The notes: a model not told the origin generated them from the letters alone. Positions 1-11,438 are shown, counted from the stretch's first letter. The stretch: DNA of 64,000 bases from Bidens hawaiensis (GCA_021521415.1 JAIQDT010014626.1:1-64000), one strand, 5' to 3'. A program made the numbers and translations.

Positions 1-851
1 GACGAGTTTGAACTCCCACACCGAGGTATCCAATAATATTTTCTCGTGGATGATAATTATGAATCCTAAGAGTAGGATTTTCATAAACAGCAACTTGTTC
101 AAATAAGTTAGTATAATGTTCACCCAATTCAGGAGATGAAACATTATCATCATTCCTAATTGCATTATCATCAGATGAAGACGAAGCAGTATCATAATGA
201 ATAGGAGATTCATGATCAGGTTCTTCAGTTGGAGTAACAAATGGAGCTTCAACATCATTGGAACTTGCAAATCTTGGAATTTCCAAATGTTCTTCAAAAT
301 AAGCACGGACTAAATCTTCATCTGGATGATCGATTGATGGAGTAAATGTATTAAATAAGCTATCGTAGTCAAACATCCAATCGGGACCTTTCCCTTGGAG
401 GAGTAGTGTACCGTTGACAGTCCACATGGAACCATTCTTCAACACAACCAGATGTAAAATTATATACCCTTTTCTTTGGAGATGCATACCCCAAGAAATA
501 ACCTTCGATCGCTTTTTCCTCAAATTTACCCGCATCCTTTTTCAATATTGTACAAGGACACCCCAAGGGTTCCAAGTACTTTAAGTTAGGCTTTCGATTG
601 CTCAAGAGCTCATAACTTGTCTTCTTGAGTCGCTTAACATTCAAAACCCGATTAAGTGTGTAACAAGCTGTGTTCACTGCCTCACTCCAGAAATGGACAG
701 GAAGCTTAGAATCAGCGAGCATAGTTCTTGTAGCTTCAATCAAGGTTCTATTCTTTCGTTCTGCAACACCATTTTGTTGAGGCACAGTGAATTCCCTTTT
801 GAACACAAAAGAAATCCAATATAGTGTTTTTGAATTCAGTTTCATTATCAC
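1..851 (-). pseudogene. Copia1 integrase 3' part and integrase-RT hinge
   Basis: Positions 851-369 encode the end of the integrase core and its C-terminal region. The catalytic Glu lies in the motif PQQNGVAERKNRTL, followed by the Copia-typical FWSEAVNTACY and a GYFLGY segment near the end. Positions 368-1 continue in minus frames as an acidic Ser/Asp/Glu-rich hinge (for example DHPDEDLVRAYFEEHLEIP), as usually found between integrase and reverse transcriptase in this lineage. The segment overlaps the upstream integrase ORF in another frame between about 748 and 851, which marks a frameshift close to the catalytic Glu. A further frame change follows near 370. It continues off the left edge into the missing reverse transcriptase. 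It is a broken gene; no product is expected. Confidence 0.85.
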
Positions 852-1690
852 TTCGAATTCTCCTCATCTTTTGTTTGTATAGTGATTCGATTTTAGTGAT
901 AAGATTTTGTACCAAAACTGGCGTTTGATCTTTTGAACTCATAAATAAGACCCATGAGTATCTCGAATAATCATCAGTCATGACTAGGAAATACCAGTCT
1001 CCAGAAATACTTGCACGATTCACTGGACCGAACAAATCCATATGAAGTCGTTCAAGTGGAGTATCAATAGAATTCACTATCTTAGATGGGTGCAATTTCT
1101 TCTTCTGTTTGCCCTTTTTACAAGCAACACAGTGATCTGATAACTTAAAATTCTTCAACGACACCCCCTCTACCAAATCGTTTAACATTAAATAATTCAT
1201 CTTTCGAACATGTATGTGACTCATTCTTCGATGCCAAAGTATGGAGTCTTTCTCGGTTGCTTTCGAGATAAAACACGTTTCGATCGATGTAGATACTTTA
1301 GAATTCATATTCAAGACATAAATATCATTTGATCGTGTTGATCGCATGACAACCATGTCCTCGGGAGTCACATAACCCGGTTTCAAAATAAGACATTCTT
1401 TATCTGTAAATACTGTCGTGTATTGCTTATCACAAATTTGCGATACACTCAATAAGTTATGATCCACTTTATCACAATAGTTAACCTTCTCAAACGTAAT
1501 CTTCCCATTTGAAACATCACCCTCCTGTGTAATCATACCCCCAGAATTCCCAGCAAACGCCACATAGCCCCTTGAATATTTCTCACATTTGATAAGAGGT
1601 TGAGATATCCAGTAATATGACGAGAACATCCACTGTCCATGATCCATTTTTCACCAGAAATGGTCTTGGATGAACCCTACACACAAAAGA
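748..1690 (-). pseudogene. Copia1 protease, GAG-pre-integrase and integrase N-part
   Basis: The longest ORF (1647-748, 299 codons) carries the post-protease segment, the GAG-pre-integrase zinc-binding region (SILWHRRMSHIHVRKM, then CVACKKGKQ), and the integrase catalytic core with the first Asp in HMDLFGP and the second in RSDNETEF (family consensus SDNGTEF). The aspartic protease active site DSGCSRHIT is still readable at about 1650-1605, but in a different frame from the downstream ORF, so a one-base frameshift separates it. Integrase would join cDNA into host DNA and protease would cleave the polyprotein. Both are now inactive because the frame is broken here and again near 800-850. Confidence 0.87.
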
Positions 1691-1696
1691 AAATGA

Positions 1697-1987
1697 TTAG
1701 TTCAAAAAGGCAGCCCAAGCCTCAGTCTTGGGCACCTTTTGGTTTCCTTGAGAAAAGTTAACTTTAGTTGCATTCAATTGTTGTTCAGCAACTTGGGAAT
1801 AAGTTACAGGTTTCTTCGACTTTCGTCTTAGATACGCAGCTTGAACCACATTTGAATTAACATTTTTGCATAGTGGTTCAATAGGAATAAACTTAGGTTT
1901 GACAGAACCATGAGTTTCATTCATATGAACCACTTTTCGAGGATGTACATCTGAAAACATGATATGAGTATCATCAGCATACGACAC
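1697..1987 (-). pseudogene. Copia1 Gag-protease linker remnant
   Basis: A 96-codon minus-strand ORF between the second zinc knuckle and the protease. It is basic and has no domain I recognise (YLRRKSKKPVTYSQVAEQQ, then KVPKTEAWAAFLN). Its place matches the variable linker that SIRE-type elements carry before the protease. It ends at a stop just before the protease motif, in a frame that does not run on into it, so it is a fragment of the original polyprotein rather than a gene of its own. Confidence 0.6.
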
Positions 1988-2010
1988 TGGTCATTTTAGA
2001 ATCTCTTTTA

Positions 2011-2499
2011 CTACAGGAACCGACTTAGAGTGGTCCTTGATAAAATGATGAAGATTCTGATGGATATCTGGCTACAATTTCTTACAACATGACCATGTTG
2101 ACCACAAAGAAAGCAACTTCGCATGTCTACACGATGATGTTGAGAAGTAGTTGGAACGAATGAAGCAGAATTTTGATGATGACTCACATTTTTGGTCATG
2201 CTCTTAGCGAACTCATCAGATAATTCAGATTTCTTTTTCAAGTAAAAATCTAAATTAGAACAGTTCGAAAAACTTTTCAACGTGTCAGTTCCGGTAGATT
2301 TTACAAATTTAACTTGTTTAGCTTGTTTTAAAACTTGCTTTGCTCTTGTCATAGGATCTGATGAAACTGATGTTTTTGCATGAGCATATTTACGTTTAAG
2401 TTCACGAACCTTGGAAGTTTCATTGTAAAACACACTCTCAATCAGTTCAGGTTTAATGATACTAAGAGGAATGTCTTTTTCAGTGAACATCGTATCCAT
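2011..2499 (-). pseudogene. Copia1 second CCHC zinc-knuckle segment
   Basis: A 162-codon minus-strand ORF with an intact CX2CX4HX4C knuckle, CFLCGQHGHVVRNC, near its C-terminus. A Lys-rich stretch with several Ser/Thr residues precedes it. A second knuckle far downstream of the canonical Gag nucleocapsid is a feature of SIRE-type Copia elements in composites; nucleic-acid binding during packaging is inferred. The ORF loses similarity in its last 15 or so residues, which suggests a frameshift at about 2060. It is bounded by stops on both sides and so is a pseudogene fragment. Confidence 0.7.
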
Positions 2500-2732
2500 C
2501 CCCTTTAACTTAAAAACACGAGCAGATGACGGCTTAAGTGCATTAGGATTTATAAACGCAACAAATCCTCATCAGAAATTTTGGGTTTTTCTGGTCTCTT
2601 AGCCTTCACTGGTTTGACAAACAAATCTTGTTTCATTTTAGTTGTGTGCGAACCATACACAGCCTCCTCAAATTCATGAGGTTCACACAGTATGTGATTA
2701 GAACTTGGAATGTTCTTGTTCTTGTGTATAAT

Positions 2733-3410
2733 TTAAGGTTCAAACACATCCTCAATGATAACTTTATCAACATTTTCAACAAAAACTTTGTTACTTTGAA
2801 CATGAGGTTTCTGAGAAACAGAATGGGTTTTAAGAGTTTCAGACTTACTTGGTTTAGAATTTTCTGAAATCACAGGCTCTTTAAGAATAACATCTTCTTC
2901 AGTTGGAGCAAAAGGATTAATTTTATAATCATTGTGAAATGGTGGTGGAATTTCAACAAAACCTATACCTTTCTTTGAATCCTTTTGTTTTCCAGAAACT
3001 TCAATAATTTCATTCAACAAAAACGAGGAGTTTCGAAATTTACCCAATTTGTTCTTCAACTCAAGAACCTCATTTTCAAGTTCGGTTATTTTCGAACGAT
3101 GTTTCAAGATTTCTTGAAACTTTTGGTCATTGATTGTCATTTTCACAGATAACTCGGCTTTAAGATCATGATTGCTTATAGTTAATGCCTTAATTTTCTC
3201 TCTCGAGTTGATTTGAGAGGTCAAGGATTGCCTATAAGTATCTTTTAAAGACACAATCTCTTTTAGCAGATTATTATTTTGAAGTTTTAATGAGTCTATC
3301 TTTGACTTATTATACTCACAATCAACACATGATAATTTAGAATTAGAATTACTAACCTTGTTTTGTTTGGCCATGCAAGCTGATGTAGCAGAATCACTGA
3401 TTTTAGCCAT
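2733..3410 (-). pseudogene. Copia1 Gag coiled-coil segment
   Basis: A 225-codon minus-strand ORF. Residues 30-135 are strongly heptad-like (repeated Leu/Ile with Glu, Lys, Asn and Gln between them), typical of a long coiled coil, and are followed by a Pro-rich and Lys/Ser-rich tail. A CxxC-like DCEY start precedes the coil. In SIRE-type elements this region lies between the Gag nucleocapsid and the second zinc knuckle. I infer a structural role in particle assembly; nothing here shows a catalytic motif. A stop and frame change separate it from the zinc-knuckle Gag ORF to its right. Confidence 0.65.
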
Positions 3411-3500
3411 AGAAGCAAAGCTAGTTGAAAGCTTTTCACTTTGATTATCAGATTTAGACTCAGTTTCAGCGTCAGATGAAACTTCACTTACACTTATATC

Positions 3501-4466
3501 TTATGTGTTTTCAGGAAACCCAAATATAGCTAGATTAGCTTGATTATCATTCCACAATAGTCGTTGTGACCAATCACCTCCATCAGCTAACACTGCATGT
3601 GACCCAGAAGTACACGGTTTCTTTTCAGTATCATTGACTCGTGGTGTAGAAGAGTTTTGATTTTGACCACGAGGACCAGTATACTCCTTCTTTGGCTTGT
3701 CACATTCTTTCGCAAAGTGTCCGAATTCTTGACAATTATAACATTTAACCTTCAACTTGTCAAAACCCAACTTCTTATTCAGGGCAGGAATATCTTTTCT
3801 GGTCCTTTGCATAAATCTTTTTACCTTACGAACAATCATTGCCATGTTCCATTTTAAATCCATGAGTTCAAGATCATCGGGATCAATTTGATCATAGTCT
3901 TCATCGGTTAAATCACTTGTTGCAATCTTGCTACTCACCAAATTCTCGTAAGAAGACATAAAGGCAGACAAAAATGCAAAGTTTTGTTCAGCTTCCTTTA
4001 TGTTTACATTAGTTTGAGATGAGAATTGACTTGTAGATGATGAAGTTCCCGATCCTCCAGAAGAACCAAAGATACCAGAAGATCCAGTATTTCCAGCTGT
4101 GTAGAAACAGGCTTCTGGATCACTATACACTGTAGTTGCATTCTCACTTGCAGCTTGAGTAAGGAACGTAGTCAATGGAGAAATAGTTGAACTTAGAGGC
4201 ATACTCCCACCATAGAAAGAAGGATCTTGACTTTCTTTATAAGATTTTTGACACTTAAGATCATATTCCCTAGCTTCAATCTTTTGTAAGAATTCAATAG
4301 CAGTCAAATCTTCATTTAAGAAATAATCATTTTCCTTGAGAACCATTAAGAATGTGGAATAAGAAGTTGGAAGTAAACTCTTAATAGTATCAATTTTATC
4401 TCTCTCAGAGACTTCCAACTTCATCTTGTCCATCTCAGCAATCAAGTGATTGAATCTTGTTGTCAT
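3501..4466 (-). pseudogene. Copia1 Gag core with first zinc knuckle
   Basis: A 321-codon minus-strand ORF. The N-terminal part (TTRFNHLIAEMDKMKLEVSE, then LLPTSYSTFLMVLKENDYFL) is the UBN2-type Gag capsid fold of plant Copia elements. A Ser/Gly-rich spacer follows at about residues 85-150, then an acidic helix (DLTDEDYDQIDPDDLELMDLKWNMAM), then the nucleocapsid knuckle CYNCQEFGHFAKEC at about residues 243-256, with all four ligands present. Gag packages the RNA genome into virus-like particles. The N-terminal part of Gag is in another ORF (4949-4563) separated by stops at about 4467-4562, so the gene is broken. Confidence 0.85.
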
Positions 4467-4562
4467 TTCTTCAACTGTCTCACCTTTGAGTAAATTAAAG
4501 TTTTTGAATTAAAACTTAAGCATCACCTTCTTGCTTTCAGCAGTATTTCCCATACTCCTCAT

Positions 4563-4949
4563 TCAGATATGTTGAAACAAAGAATCACATATTTTTATGC
4601 TACCCACTTGATGAAAAATATTCTCAGGCAAAGCCATGGTTAGAGTAGAATAAGCCTTTGTTTCTATCTCTAATGCTTTCTTTTCTTCAACTGAGTATTG
4701 TGAAATGGTCTTTGGTGTATAACCAATAGTCTCATCTCCAATCATAGGAACTGTATAGACTTTATCTAAACAATAAGAACAGTTCGGATGAACTGATCCT
4801 TGATGAGCACGAAACATAGGTTCCCACTTGGCAAAGTCACTGAACTTCATCAATCTTGGACATTTCGAATGTGAACCTATCTTGGTATCAAGTTGCAACA
4901 ATTGTTGCATCAACATGTTCTGGGACGCCAATGAATACATACCGGCCAT
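4563..4949 (-). pseudogene. Copia1 Gag N-terminus
   Basis: A 128-codon minus-strand ORF starting MAGMYSLASQNMLMQQL at 4949. It contains the Gag N-terminal segment KFSDFAKWEPMFRAHQ, where family members usually show a Trp-rich motif before a hydrophobic core, then EKKALEIETKAYSTLTMALPENIFHQV, which is the conserved UBN2 helix. The ATG is the first in frame after the leader and lies about 1040 bp downstream of the PBS, as expected for gag. The ORF ends near 4563; the next Gag piece begins at 4466 in another register, so at least one stop or frameshift interrupts gag. Confidence 0.8.
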
Positions 4950-5986
4950 CTTTGATAAGTATCAAAAATTAAAAGTGTAACGAATCAAACAGTGAATAAG
5001 GTTAACGAACTATGAAACCAATCAACGAAACTATGAACAGTTTTAGCGAACTGTTAAACAGTAAAATAACGAATCAACTCTTAACGAAGTCAAGATTGAT
5101 CAGACAACGAATTACGATTGAGTTTAACGAATCAATCAACGAAACAAAAAGTTAACGAACCAGAAATTCAAACTAACGAATCGAATATGCGAATCGCACA
5201 GAATCAGCTTAGCGAGTTAGAGAATAATCAGTAACGAATCACCAAGAAAAACGTAGCGAAATAAGATAACGAGTCAGCTATAGTTGATAGCGAATCAACT
5301 TTAACGAATCAGGTTGTTACAACCGTTTGTAACAAACTCTGACACCTTATGCCACGTGGCAAAGGTTGTTATGACACAAATCTCAACGTGGACGCGTGTC
5401 ACACGAATCAGTTTATCCAATTGACGAATCAGATAACACGAATTAACAACTAACACGAACTGGCTAAAGAATTACTTGAAATGGATAACGAATTAAAAAA
5501 TTTGATGAACGAATCAAGGTAAACAGAATAGCGAATCAATAGAACGAATCATATTCATCTTGAATCTTCAAATCTTCAACGAGAAATTCCAGAAATCTGG
5601 AAATGATAAACACTAAACCCAGAATATGTAAATCTGTAATACAACCTCGATTCGTAACCAAATTGCACAATTAACCTATCAAACAACTCGCAGACCAATC
5701 GCGAATCCAATACACCAAACCTCTTAACCAATTAACCCCGAAAACTAACTCAATTATCCTAGAATATCATCTCTGTTTTGGCCATAACCAAACCAATATC
5801 AAAACACTCAAAAACCAATCCAAACCTCAATCCCAACTCGTAAACCCGTACCAATACCTTAACCAAACATGAAATCAATCCAAACCGTCCATAATTCAAT
5901 CAATTCAACTGTAAATTGATTCAAATTCACTAAAATAGAAACCTAACAAAATCAATCACCAAACCAAGTGTAATTGAGCACCAACA
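4950..5986 (-). repeat. Copia1 untranslated leader with ACGAAT-type motif cluster
   Basis: The region between PBS and gag start has no ORF. From about 4975 to 5560 it is packed with some 25 copies of a short degenerate motif, mostly AACGAATCA with variants AGCGAATCA, AACGAACT and ACGAATTA, at irregular 10-40 bp spacing. The stretch 5600-5980 is AC-rich and lacks the cluster. The spacing is not regular enough for a tandem satellite. Confidence 0.8.
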
Positions 5987-5998
5987 GCTCTGATACCA
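5987..5998 (-). other. Copia1 primer-binding site (tRNA-iMet)
   Basis: Reads TGGTATCAGAGC on the minus strand, complementary to the 3' end of plant initiator Met tRNA including CCA. It lies two bases downstream of the LTR end, which fixes element orientation and the LTR boundary at 6001. Confidence 0.93.
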
Positions 5999-6000
5999 CT

Positions 6001-6537
6001 TGTTGGAACCCGAATAAACAATCATATCAATCTAATAACTATAACACTAACAGATCTCAGATCTGTGGATAATCGATTAATACGTTTATATAGATCTAGC
6101 TCATACTTACCTTAGATTCAGTGTTGTATGTGTTTATATATTATCAGTATATATGTATATCAATTGTTTGTATAATGTTAGGTTGAAGATCGAGAGAGCG
6201 ATTGGACTGGGATTCGATAATTAACTCTCAAAACTTTATTAACAGTGAACAGTGTTCACTATATATAGAAGATAGGTCTGGTTCGCTAACATCCCCTAGC
6301 GAACCAGACACTACTTCGTTACATACATTAATTAGACGAAACACCCCCTGATTCGTTAACGTCCCCTAACGAATCAGGAGGGAATACACTTAATGTCGTA
6401 GTTCGCTAACATCCCATAGTGAACTAGACTTTACACATAACGAACTAGATAATAATTAATCTAATTGTTACATTAAATAATAAACAAAACGTTAACGACA
6501 ATTACAAAGAATCAAGACGCAAAACCGTGCACTAACA
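6001..6537 (-). repeat. Copia1 5' LTR
   Basis: A 537-bp LTR that, on the minus strand, begins TGTTAGTGCACGG and ends GGGTTCCAACA (TG...CA, with TGTT/AACA inverted ends). A TATA box (CTATATATAG, about 6260-6269) lies in the promoter position. Between 6280 and 6430 the U3-side sequence has several copies of TTCGCTAAC/TTCGTTAAC and their complements, the same ACGAAT-type motif found in the leader. The right edge abuts Gypsy protease sequence. Confidence 0.85.
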
Positions 6538-7439
6538 CAAACAATGTTAGCATAACGGATAACGAGTCCATGCCTACTATGATGTCAAAACTTCCCAATT
6601 GCATAGGAATGGGATCGATTGAAAACTTGTGGCCATTTATATCTAACTTGCAATTTCGAATAACCCAGTCAATTGTTACAGATTTACCATTAGCTACCTC
6701 AACAGAATACAATTTTTTAAGCTTAGATCAGAGTTTAACAAGCAAATATTAAAATTCAAAAGACACAAAGCTCATATCGGTACCGGTATCAAATAAAATA
6801 GATGCGAAGTGGTCACTTTGCTGACCTTGGTTGGCGTTAATCATGAAAGCACGCCCACAGGTATCTGGAGGAGCTTGAGCAGCTTGAACGGTTTGACCAC
6901 CTTGTGGTGCAGAAGCTAAAAGCTGGATGCGGCTGAGCTTGAGCTTGGTTAGCCAACAATGGTGGAACTCGTGGCTGGTAAGCTTGCTGGATTTGTTACG
7001 TCTGAACCTGGTACAGCGGAGCTGGAGCAAGCTGAAGTGAGTTCACATTTGCGAGTCGTGGACACGCGTTGCGAAAGTGGTTAGGGTCACCACAATTATA
7101 ACAAGCTCTCATCTGGTTGAGCATTCGGTGCAGGGCGGGGGTTAGGTTGAGCAAACCGTGGAGGAGCATTGGGCACAACAGTGGTTTCACGTCAAGTGGC
7201 ACTAAGGTGACCGAAACGGTTGCAACGGTTGCATTAAACGACAAACTACATAGGCGGGATGGTGACTTTGACAGTTGTTACACAACGGATGGGGTCCGTT
7301 GTATGATTTCTTAAGAGGTGGTGCGAGGTTAGCTTGGGGTTGAGGTGAAGCTTGTTGGGTTAGCGCGTAATTCTTGCGCTTCTTGTTGCGATAGTTCGAG
7401 GAAGAGGCAAGCGTGGATGACTTGGGTTTGGATTCTTTG
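6538..7439 (-). pseudogene. Gypsy gag 3' end and protease, interrupted
   Basis: Minus-strand Ty3/Gypsy gag-protease remnant. From right to left it has two Cys/His clusters, a CxxC...HHP...C segment (ORF 7450-7202) and the knuckle CYNCGDPNHFRNAC (ORF 7244-6996), then GRAFMINANQ, the protease active site FDTGTDMSFVS (about 6790-6755), and the protease tail ending in a GMD-type motif (about 6575). Frames change at least three times, so it is inactive. Copia1 truncates it at 6538. Its right end at 7439 is the left flank of Copia2; the upstream part of the same gag lies at 19658-20375. The reading frame is continuous across the Copia2 insertion site once a single copy of the 5-bp duplication is counted, strong evidence that both pieces are one gene. 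Confidence 0.88.
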
Positions 7440-8520
7440 TGTTGAGTCAAGATTTGGCCTAAAAATGATTATAAGGAAGATTGGAATCTTCTCAACCTCC
7501 TCAGAAAAAGCTAAGTATGGAACCGGGCACACCTAAGACATCCGAGCAGGGTTTTACTTAGCCGGGCATGATATTTTGCCTATTGGGCAGGATTACCTTC
7601 TTGAAGTCTTCTTTAGTGATAATCCGAGTAGGGTTCACTACATCTAGCAAAGTTGTTCTTGTTGGGCAAGGTTTGCTTATTAAAGTGGATTCCGAGCAAG
7701 CTTGTTGAAAGTTTATCAAGTACTTACTTTCTCGGGCAAGGTTCAACTCAGAGCAAGCTACAGTGTACTTAGCACACTATGGTTGCTTTATAAGTTATCT
7801 AACAAATGAGTTGAAGGGATTCTTGAAGAACATTATGGTAGTAGGATCTTTTCGGGAAAAGTCTGATAAGGTCAAGAAGATTGAAGTCTACCCGGTGAGT
7901 AGTTCATTGGGAAATACTCAAAGTAAAGTCTACCCGGATAACTGTACCCGAGCACACTTCAGTGTTACCAAGTCTTAGTGAAGGAAGACAGAGCATAAAG
8001 TCTACTCGGAGAAGATTACTGCTATAAGGCCTACCCGGAAGACTTGTTTTACACTTAGTATAGTTTTGAATATGTAATTTGAATATGTATTAATCATAGG
8101 GTTTCTAGAAGTAATGGCAGCTGTCAGGAGGTGGTAGGCCTACAAAAGGAATATTTTAGGGCACACCTCCAGACGAGACGGAATACGAATTTGCCTTTAC
8201 ACTTTTCAGATAAGATCGAATATTCCTTAACGAGTGTGACGGCTGTCCTAGGTTATCATTGAATATACATTCCGACAAGAAAACCTAATAGATTATCATT
8301 TGTATGAATTTCTTTATATAAATGGAAATCTTTAGAGTTATTGTTCGTGTCTGTTACCATTATTAACCTATTAGCAACACAACTTGTTTGTTTATGATTC
8401 CGCCGTTAACAAACAAGAATCTTCTCTTATTTAGAAATCCGTCATTAACCTTCTTGTCGACACAATATGTGTGGGTTATGACATTGTTATTGAGTATTGA
8501 GTGATTTTTTGGACCGACAA
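7440..8520 (+). repeat. Copia2 5' LTR
   Basis: Starts TGTTGAGTCAAG and ends GGACCGACA (1081 bp). Inside it are many variants of a 9-12 nt motif (CCGAGCAGG, CGGGCATG, TGGGCAGG, CGGGCAAGGTT, CCGAGCACACTT, TACCCGG) from about 7520 to 8040. It carries about 50 bp near its 3' end that the 3' LTR lacks; the missing piece lies between TCATT and ATTGAGTG. Confidence 0.93.
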
Positions 8521-8522
8521 GT

Positions 8523-8534
8523 GGTATCAGAGCT
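8523..8534 (+). other. Copia2 primer-binding site (tRNA-iMet)
   Basis: TGGTATCAGAGC, a perfect 12-nt match to the complement of the plant initiator Met tRNA 3' end, two bases after the 5' LTR. Confidence 0.95.
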
Positions 8535-8832
8535 TGTTGATTGCTGATTTGGAAGATTTGTTGCTGATTAAAGATCTGAAGAAGAACAATGACGTAAGCA
8601 AAGCACTGTTCCATTGAAGAGTGACGTCAGCTTCTTTGTTCTTCTTTTCCGTCCAGATCTACAAACATCCGGTGTTTTCTTTTCCTTATTTCAGTTAAAT
8701 TTTACATCTTTATTATCATTTCTTGTTCCAATCGGACCAGATTCATCAGATCTGAGGATTTGATAGTCAGATCTGATTATTTTCAATTGAAAACTTGATT
8801 TTTACTCTGTTTCTGTTTTTCAAACCATCAAA

Positions 8833-10477
8833 ATGGCTGGTCTTAAAGAACAAGAAGTGTCTACTAACAAAATACATAGACTCTATGGGCAGGAAAACTT
8901 CACCAAATTGAAAGTTCTATTTGAAGCGACTGTGTGATACAATGATTTAGACATGTGGAACTCAATCCGAAATGGACCACAAGCCAATGATGGTGCTGCT
9001 ACTGGTGCTGTAAGAGATAGGTTGAGGAAAGTGGATGACAGGGCCTTAGCAATGATAAAGCTAGGACTGTCTTGGGAAATACTTACCAAGGTTGCACATC
9101 ATCCTACCGCAAAGGAAATGTATGATGCAATTCTTGAAATGTTTGAGGGAAACATTGAGCTCAAGAACATAAAGAAACAAAGGCTCAAGAAACAGCTTGA
9201 GAGATTTAAGTACAAATATGGAGGGAGGTTGAAGTCCATCCTTGAGAGATTCTTGGCAATAGTGAATGATCTTCGAACAACTGACTATGACATGAAGGAT
9301 TTTGATTTGAATACAAAGCTACTCAACTCAATGCCTAAGGAATAGTACACTACCTGCAAATTCATCCTCCAAAAGCCCAATTTCAATGATTTGAAAGTGG
9401 ATGATGTAGTGTGCTTCCTTCAGGCTGCAGAAATTGAAATGATTGAAAACGAGATGATCAAAGAAAAAAGCCTTGTTTCAATGTTTCTAATGCATTAATT
9501 GCACCCATGGGAAACTTGTCTACCAAGAACCAACAACAAATTCCCATCATTGAGGAACCAACAGAACATGGTGGTGATACACCTAGATCATTTGTTGGAG
9601 GTAGCTCAAGTTATGGAAATCAGACAAGGTTCAATGTCCAACTTATTGAAGAAGCTGACACTACCTCAATGGCAGGTGGACATGTGCCACACCATGGTGG
9701 AAACATTGGTCAAGCAAATGACACTCAAGCACTCTTCTCAATATTCACTGAGTCATATGATGCATTTGTGGCTAAGAAATTAATCCACACAAGTGTCACC
9801 CAAGATGACTTGGAATAAATAGATGCTGATGACCTTGAGGATATGGATTTAAAGTGGCAAGATGCAATGCTAGCACTGAGAAGCAAGAGGCTATTCAATA
9901 GGACTGGTAGATCATTGGTCTCTGGGCCAAATAAAAGGATTGGATTTGACAAGTCAAAGGCTATTTTTTACAACTGCCAACAGCTTGGACACTTTGCTAG
10001 GGAGTATAACCAGCTAGAAAATTTCAAGCCAATCAGTTTCAAAATCAACAGCCAAGAAACCAAATGCAATATCAACAGAATTATCAGCAGAATCAGAATA
10101 GAAACAACAACTTCAACAACAACAACAATCCCAACTTCAACAACTTTCAACAGCCCCAAATGTATAATCAACAAGTTGTTCCTCAAAATCAAAAACAAAA
10201 CTACCAAAGAAACCAATTCCCTCAAGCTGCTCAAAACAACCTCAACAGACCCAATCAAACTCAACCAAGAAATCAAGGGAATGTAGCTGTTGCTGCACAA
10301 CAAGATGGTGATTTTGACTGGAGTAATCATGAAGATGACATCAAAGCTGCTAATGTTGCATTCATGGCAAAGATTGAGAATGAGGCTGGAACATCATCTT
10401 CTCAGGTACAATCACCTATCACTGACTTAAAAAACAATTACTGCTTTGAATATGAAAATAGGCAAGCTAGAGAGTGA
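8833..10477 (+). pseudogene. Copia2 gag
   Basis: Gag begins at ATG 8833. It is interrupted by TGA (8936), by TAG at 9343-9345 (PKE*YTT, where the family has Trp) and by frame changes near 9500 and 10030-10060. Readable parts include the UBN2 capsid segment (LRKVDDRALAMIKLGLSWEI) and KQRLKKQLERFKY, an acidic helix, and the nucleocapsid knuckle at about 9966-10010. The knuckle reads FYNCQQLGHFAREY, so the first and last Cys ligands of CX2CX4HX4C are lost. An Asn/Gln-rich tail (about 10065-10260) follows, encoded by CAA/AAC-rich DNA. Gag normally forms the particle and binds RNA; this copy cannot. Confidence 0.88.
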
Positions 10478-11438
10478 GTGTTTCAGAAAACAAAGCATCA
10501 TAAATGGGTATGAAGCAAGTGATGATGTTAGTGAAGAGAAGATCAGAAGTTTAGAAGATGATTGCGTAAGCAGCTACAGAGCTCAACAAAGGTATAATAC
10601 TGAAATCGAAGGGTTAAAAAAGATGTTGATTGAAGAAAAGGTGAAGAACACAAAGCTGGAAATTGATAATGAGTTCTTAAAGAATTTGGTCACCATAGGA
10701 AACATATGTGGGATTCTGAACAAAATTAGTGAGAAAGACAAGTATAAAGCTGTTCCACCTCCATTCAACAACTTTTTACCCGAAGTTGACAAAGAGAAGA
10801 GAGATGGTTATCTCAAGCAGTTTAGAGAAGTGTTTCAAGATAAAGAGAAGTTTGTTGATCTATATAAGAATGTTGAAGTGAATGTAGAGGGAGAATATGT
10901 TGTGAAGAAAGAAGTGAAAGAAGACAAGTCAATTGGAATTCAAGTATCTGAAGATGGCATTGACTTTGAAGATCTAAATGCTGATGATTTAAGTGATTTG
11001 AGTGATCAAATCACTGATGAAGAAATTAAAGCTGCTGAAAGAGGTAGAAGGTATAAGAAACCAGATTCAATTGAAAAGCTACCACAACTGCCACCAGTGA
11101 CACCAAATATGAAGAAAATGAATGAAAGACTTAGAAAAGAACATGTGTCTTTTGACATAAGTGAAAGGTCTAAAGTCAACTATAATGCAGTAAGACCTCC
11201 AAGCAAGGCTATGCTGCAAAGAATCAAAGACAACAATAAGAAGAAAGTGACTGAAACAGTTGTATGTGACAACTTCATTCCCATTTTCCCAATATTTTCA
11301 AGTCATGAAGTATTTGACATTGGGGAAGTGGAAACCATGGATGAATACGAAAAGATACAATCAAAGCACAAAGGAAGCCTAGATGTAGAGCCCATGAACA
11401 TGAAGAAAATTGTCTTTGTCAACAGAAAGATTGAATGA
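10446..11438 (+). pseudogene. Copia2 post-nucleocapsid coiled-coil segment
   Basis: A 330-codon ORF, the longest in the element. Residues 5-75 look like a coiled coil (ESECFRKQSIINGYEASDDV, then EIEGLKKMLIEEKVKNTKLE). An acidic stretch (DLNADDLSDLSDQITDEEIK) and a basic Pro-containing region follow. It matches in position the coiled-coil ORF of Copia1 (2733-3410) and the shared motif VPPPFNNF corresponds to IPPPFHNDY there. It overlaps the preceding Gag frame by about 30 bp in a different register, a frameshift. No catalytic motif; a structural role in the particle is inferred. Confidence 0.72.

Larger units (their letters stand above)
1..6537 (-). mobile_element. Copia1: SIRE-type Ty1/Copia retrotransposon, 5' part, degenerate
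   Basis: Minus-strand Ty1/Copia element. In element order it shows: 5' LTR (6001-6537), initiator-Met primer-binding site, a 1-kb leader, a very long Gag region (4949 down to about 1697) with two separate zinc knuckles and a coiled coil, then protease, GAG-pre-integrase and integrase. Reverse transcriptase and the 3' LTR lie beyond the left window edge. The long Gag with a second CCHC motif and the PBS fit the SIRE/Maximus lineage. Several frameshifts and stops split the reading frame, so it cannot encode its own proteins. It was inserted into a Gypsy gag-protease gene; the Gypsy sequence resumes at 6538, so the TSD on this side should be CAAAC (6538-6542), but the other copy is off-window. 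Confidence 0.9.
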
